Shown one piece after another: positions 59,702 to 64,000 of a stretch of 64,000 nt of DNA. The stretch is from Calliopum simillimum (lineage: Eukaryota; Arthropoda; Insecta; Diptera; Lauxaniidae): assembly GCA_951812925.1 (NCBI GenBank), contig OX638369.1, forward strand, positions 2,108,001-2,172,000, read 5' to 3'. Each line of letters begins with the position of its first letter. Position 1 is the first letter of the stretch. The position numbers were made by a program, and so were the translations under genes. The notes below the pieces were generated by a model. That model did not search any database and was not told where the DNA came from. It saw only the letters and a program-made list of their open reading frames with translations.

Positions 59702-61214
59702 GTGTAGGGTTTATTTCAGACCAGATAGATGCCGTATAGAACTGGTGTTTGGAGTTCACATGCTTGTTGTCTTTCTCTACCGTAGCACTGAATATGCTGA
59801 TATGTTCATACTCGTACATATCCATTTACTCTAAACCAACCTTTTAAAATTTAAGAATTCTTTCTTTTCTTCATGCATATGTAATACATATTATGTACTC
59901 GTATTTACATACATTACTACAAACATTATTAATTGAACGCTGGAAAAAACTGCTTTCAATTGGGAAACCGCAAATAAAGAAACATAAACAAGTTTTCCAC
60001 AGAACTCGCCACAAGTATAGCAAAACAAAAAGAAAACAATGGAAGTTTTTTGTTCTCGTTAAAAATAAAATTCTTGAAAGAACGGAAAATATTTTCTCAA
60101 TTAAAATCAAACATTCAGAAATCAAAAACCAAATACACAAATAACTAAAATTGCATTTTTATTTGCGATATTTAATTGCATGAGTAATTACTTAAAGTTC
60201 AAAGCAATTTCCCGCACACACTTAAACACCAAAACAATAAAAACTACATGTATTAGAAAATCATTTTCACTTTGTCGATAGTATCAATATGTCAACATTT
60301 AAATGTTAGGCCATAAAAAAAAGACACATGCACATACACCTGCAGTTTTGTCTCGCCTCCTAATCACGCGATGTCAAAGGATTTACTTCAAATCCTTCAG
60401 ACAAATGCAATGTGATTTTTGGCATGATTTTAAAGCTCATAATCAAGCATTGCATGTATATGGCGCCACCTGTGATTGATTTCATGCAGTTGTCATTTTT
60501 TGTAGGTGAGCGGGAAGCTGAGGTGTATGGTTATCTTAAAGCTTATGCCAAAAATAGAAAATAGTTCAGACAAAATTGCTTAAATTATGAAGGAATTGGT
60601 TACGCTCTCAAAACACGTAATTCTTATTCGCATGTAAAGCTTCCGCTGGTATTCGTGTTGGAAATTTCTCATACCGTGTTAGTTGACATGGCATTTTAAA
60701 AGCTTTCTGAAAGTTAGTTGCGTTGAAAAGCATTTAATTGTTATTTGTGAAAGAGAACAAAAGCTATTGGCTGCTTGGAAAAGCTTTTCACCACATATTA
60801 AGAGAAAAGTGTTTTCTTTAAAGAGAAAGTTAAAACAGGGTGCTTATGACAATTTCTATAACAAGTTTCATCGATCATAATAAAAATTTTTCATCAATGG
60901 CATAAAATTATAATTTTTCAAAAGTTAGAGACTAGCTGTAACCGAGGCAGTGGTGATATTTAACATCTTTCTGCTTTTTAAAATTAACAACTTACATTCT
61001 GATAGCTTTTATTTATTAAATTATGAGAAATTATATGATTATAGTGCATATTTAAAGATTAGTTTTTGTTTTATTTGCTACCAAAAAGCTTGGACCAGAT
61101 GACATTTTTTGTTTGAACTTATGCAAAACACAATTACAGTGACAAAAACAAGATAAAATTTATTAAAGGGCGGGTTTTCATTACGTTTACATAAATGCCC
61201 ATTGGAGAGAATAT
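59702..61214. other. Unique DNA, no gene seen
   Basis: No coding sequence, RNA gene or repeat recognised. The frame at 60683-60880 is Lys-rich and AT-driven. Confidence 0.5.
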
Positions 61215-61450
61215 TATCAGCGGAAATTGCCGACATCCAAAAGAACTCACAAGCATGCTTTTAGCATAGATTTGTTGAGAATCACAGCAAAAAGAAAAAT
61301 AAAGTACATACAACAGCTCAAATTTTTTTTGTTTTTCCATTATTTTACATCGTCCTAATGTTGTTACTCATTGATATTCACCTTTATTATCTAATTTGAT
61401 TTTGATTGCAAAAATTTTTTTCATCACAGTATTCTACCGACAACTTTTAA
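61215..61450. repeat. Diverged relative of the 516-bp unit
   Basis: TTGCCGACATC, TTTTAGCATAGATT.G..GAGAATCACAGC, AAGAAAAA..A...CA, and ATTGATATT..AC follow in the same order and spacing as at 35518-35690 and 36034-36206. It shows that the 516-bp unit is a dispersed repeat, not sequence private to element F. Confidence 0.65.
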
Positions 61451-61460
61451 ACCTATCGTC

Positions 61461-62129
61461 AACTGAAAAGGTACACGTGTACCTTACGCCATTTTATATG
61501 TCTTCGAAATACAATTTTAACATTTTTCTTTTATGTTATGGATTATGACAAAGTTAAGTGAAGCAAGAGCATCTGTCCGTGGTAAAACGATGTTAACCCG
61601 ATGAACATCTAACTGAATTTGTGACTTTGAAACTAGTTTTTCTTTGAAAAGGTAACTTTTTTGTAGAAAAGCCGCAGATGGTGATTGCAAATGCAGAAGA
61701 AGTGAAAACAAAAATAAAATGTATGATCCAATATCCTAATTAACAGAATCCGAAATCATAGTGGTACGTCTAAAAGACTTGGCCGACTAACTTTTCATAT
61801 CGTCAATACACAATGTGCCAAGATACAAATGAGAATTTTACCGAAAAGAGCTGCAAAAAACTCGACATAATTGAGAATCTTGTACTAGTTTTTGAACTGA
61901 AGCTTTTTTTTGGGCGCTAAGGGTAAAATTTAAAGATTTCGACATAGTTTTTAGTGTGACCAGAGCTATCTGACATATTTCGTTAAATCCCAACATATCT
62001 TCGCTGACTACAAGCTATTTAGTAAAAAGGTATCGAATAAGATAACCATGAACTAGTCAAAAATTGGGCGTAGTCAAATAAGTACCCACATAAAAATTTT
62101 AAAGGTACAGGTGTACCTTTTCAGTAGTT
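61461..62129. mobile_element. Inverted-repeat element with AACTGAAAAGGTACAC ends
   Basis: AACTGAAAAGGTACACGTGT (61461) faces GGTACAGGTGTACCTTTTCA (ending about 62129). Each tip is itself palindromic: the left contains a perfect 18-base palindrome, AAGGTACACGTGTACCTT (61468-61485), with a central CACGTG. Length ~670 bp, AT-rich interior, no coding remnant, no clear target duplication. Confidence 0.65.
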
Positions 62130-62269
62130 TACGGATGTATTTATTTTGGAACCATTTCCTAAATCGCCGGTACATAATTGAAATCAAATTTTTGAGTGAG
62201 ATTGAGCATTCCCTTCTTTTTAACATTGCATGTCCTAGGATGTAAGTGCACTTAAGCTTGCCGCAGCCT

Positions 62270-62720
62270 TACGTTAAAAGGTCTTTTGAAGCGCTTATTT
62301 GTAATGCGGCGGTAAGCGTTCTTTCAATAATATGAAAAAAAGAACTGGCAGCACTAGGATTTGAATCCAGGACTGTTCGTGTGATAGATAGATATTATTT
62401 TTACTTACATTTACAAACTCTTCGACTGCTATACCATCGCCTAAAGCCTTACATAGAATGATTGTGTCATCAATTTCAATTCAATTAAATAAAAGTAAAA
62501 AAATAACAGAAGGGAAAATAGAAAAGTGAAATAAAGCAATGTTGAATGAAAAATATTTAAAAAAAAAAAAATAAACAAATCAAAAAAAATAAAATTACCC
62601 GCGCTGGGTTCGAACCCATGTTGTTCTTAACTAGCCTTACAAAAAATCATTGTGTAAGTTCTTCTAAATTTCTATGGAAAAATGCGCTTTTGAAGTGCTT
62701 GTTTCAGAAGCGTTTCAAAT
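62270..62720. repeat. Second repeat with tRNA-like B-box modules
   Basis: Begins with TCTTTTGAAGCGCTTATTT, the same linker phrase as element F. It carries two tRNA-like modules read on the minus strand. One is GGATTCAAATCC within 62350-62365. The other is GGGTTCGAACCC at about 62608-62620, with CGCGGGTAATTTTATTTT after it, closely parallel to CGGGCTAGTAATTTTTTT in element F. It ends near TGCGCTTTTGAAGTGCTT (about 62684). No CCCAGTGTGC ends are found. Probably a diverged family with the same design; the relation is inferred from module order, not from overall identity. Confidence 0.55.
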
Positions 62721-64000
62721 TTTTGGGAATGTATAAATTTTAAAAATGTACCCTGTATCAAAATAAACATTGCCTTAAGAGAGAGAATGAACTGTGCAAA
62801 GAGAATTTTTTCGCTGCGCTTCAATGAACTTTCAAATCTTCCAAACATTATATTCTTTACGCTCTTTCTCACACAATCGCATGCATACAAATGCAAATAA
62901 AATTTATTGTCAAGGTTTTCATCAACAACACACTATCAGCTGTTTTATACACATAAAAGTATATATAGGATACCTTTGAATTGTTTGTGTTTTCCATTGT
63001 TAAATTTGTGGTTATTTGATTTCAAAGGAATTCAGATTTAAAATCAACAATTTGATTGCAAATTGAGCTATTTTTTTTTTTTTTTTTCAAGTTGAAACAG
63101 AAATATTTGTGTTTTTATTTGTTTTTTCATTTTCATTAGAAAAACACAATTTTTATTTTGTCAGGCAAATGCAAATGTTTTTGATTAAAACCCATGAAAC
63201 AAATATAAAAAACTTCTCTCAACTTGTCTCCTTGAGCAAGCATGCTATGTATTTCTCTTGCGCTGATATTATGCTCAATTCTCAGAAATTCGTCTGTGCG
63301 TGTTTCACAATCTTGAAAACTACTCTGCTGCTCCTTCTCATCCTTATCAATATCCTGTGTGTTTTTGCTTCATTCACTCACAAATCAGCTGCCTTCGTCA
63401 GTTAACGCGCAAACTTGAAATGAAGCTGTCGTCCTATTTGTTGTTGCTGGCGCCGCTAATGCAAACGTAGACAGCTTTTACGTATCTACGTGACTACGTG
63501 TTATGGTTAACGCTATTGGCGCGTGAGTGTGCGTGTGTTGGTGTATGTTGTAAGGATTGAGTATGCAGGAGAGCAAGCTCCATTTTTGCAGGAAGTGATT
63601 TCTTTGTTAGTTTATTGGCAACCGACGTTCTTGCCGGAAGGTACAAAAACACGTCACGGGCTAAATGCGTGCGGCTTAATGATTTCGTTTGTGTTATCAA
63701 GTGTGTCCTTAAAAAAAAAAAAAATATAGAATAAAATTCAAATTAAAACAAGCAAATTCCGATTACCAGAAAAAAAATCAACCTAAAAATATCAAAAATA
63801 TTATTTGATTTAAAGAATAATTAATGAAATATTAAGAAAAAAAAAAAAATTTTAAAATCTTGTGTCAAAAAACGAAAACGAAAGCTGCCAAATATAAAAA
63901 AAAATAAATAGTTACGGAATTTCCTTAAATATCAATACAGAGTTGCCATCTTGACGCTAAAAAAAAATATATTTTTGTGTCAAACAAAATTTTAGTTCAA
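62721..64000. other. No gene; AT-rich unique sequence
   Basis: Nothing recognised; homopolymer runs near 63070, 63715 and 63840. The overlapping frames at 63494-63729 are chance. Confidence 0.5.

Noticed and set aside
60495..60515. TTTTTTGTAG|GTGAGC as a ratchet site
   Set aside because: Short pyrimidine tract interrupted by purines and no nearby second donor; possible but too weak to call.
1..64000. CRISPR array, rRNA genes, bacterial operon features
   Set aside because: No regularly spaced identical repeats with unique spacers, no rRNA-like sequence, and no ribosome-binding-site/operon layout; the window is eukaryotic.

Overview
The window is AT-rich nuclear DNA from an insect, almost certainly a higher fly (Diptera: Brachycera). 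A tephritid fruit fly would fit, but that is inference. The evidence is the kind of repeats: a mariner transposase relic, a jockey/CR1-type LINE, many inverted-repeat (foldback/MITE) elements, and the microsatellites (TTG, AAC, GT) usual in fly introns. No complete protein-coding host gene is visible. Nearly all open frames are chance frames in AT-rich DNA or frames inside repeats. The window reads as a very long intron or intergenic stretch.

Layout. 0.6-1.3 kb: degenerate mariner transposase with a preserved D-34-D spacing. 2.4-6.1 kb: two large foldback elements, one with tandem ~140 bp repeats in both arms. 10.6-14.4 kb: a TA-flanked inverted-repeat element, then an element with TAGGGG-type ends carrying a second inserted element with CCCGGG-rich ends. 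15.6-15.9 kb: a weak candidate first exon. 18.4-19.8 kb: multi-arm foldback. 23.5-24.1 kb: a candidate cysteine-rich terminal exon. 24.4-29.2 kb: a 5'-truncated LINE cut by three separate DNA-element insertions (24995-25530, 26219-27847, 27935-28894), with a hAT-type MITE nested in the third. Taking out one target-site copy brings the LINE frame back at each cut. 29.2-30.6 kb and 35.0-41.5 kb: six copies of a ~1.1 kb element family, here called element F. 45.06 kb: a strong candidate recursive (ratchet) splice site with an RS-exon. 45.6-62.7 kb: further inverted-repeat elements (45.6, 48.0, 50.4, 51.6, 52.8, 58.1, 59.4, 61.5 kb) and a second tRNA-like repeat at 62.3 kb, separated by unique AT-rich DNA.

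The most unusual content is element F. Its ends are CCCAGTGTGC and GCACATTGGG with 2-bp target duplications. Internally it is built of repeated units, each with a ~52-bp ATCCGTTTTGAATTCG-type module, an A/T-rich linker and a tRNA-like segment carrying a Pol III B-box (GGTTCGANTCC) followed by a T-run. One of these also has an A-box. Copies are nested in one another, partly tandemly duplicated, and in one place (39.2-41.5 kb) arranged as a ~2.2 kb near-palindrome. A diverged relative of the same layout appears at 62.3-62.7 kb. The family was not recognised. If transcribed or bound by TFIIIC it would be a Pol III-linked inverted-repeat transposon, which is a hypothesis to test. The second notable item is the ratchet site, which suggests the window lies inside a very long plus-strand intron.
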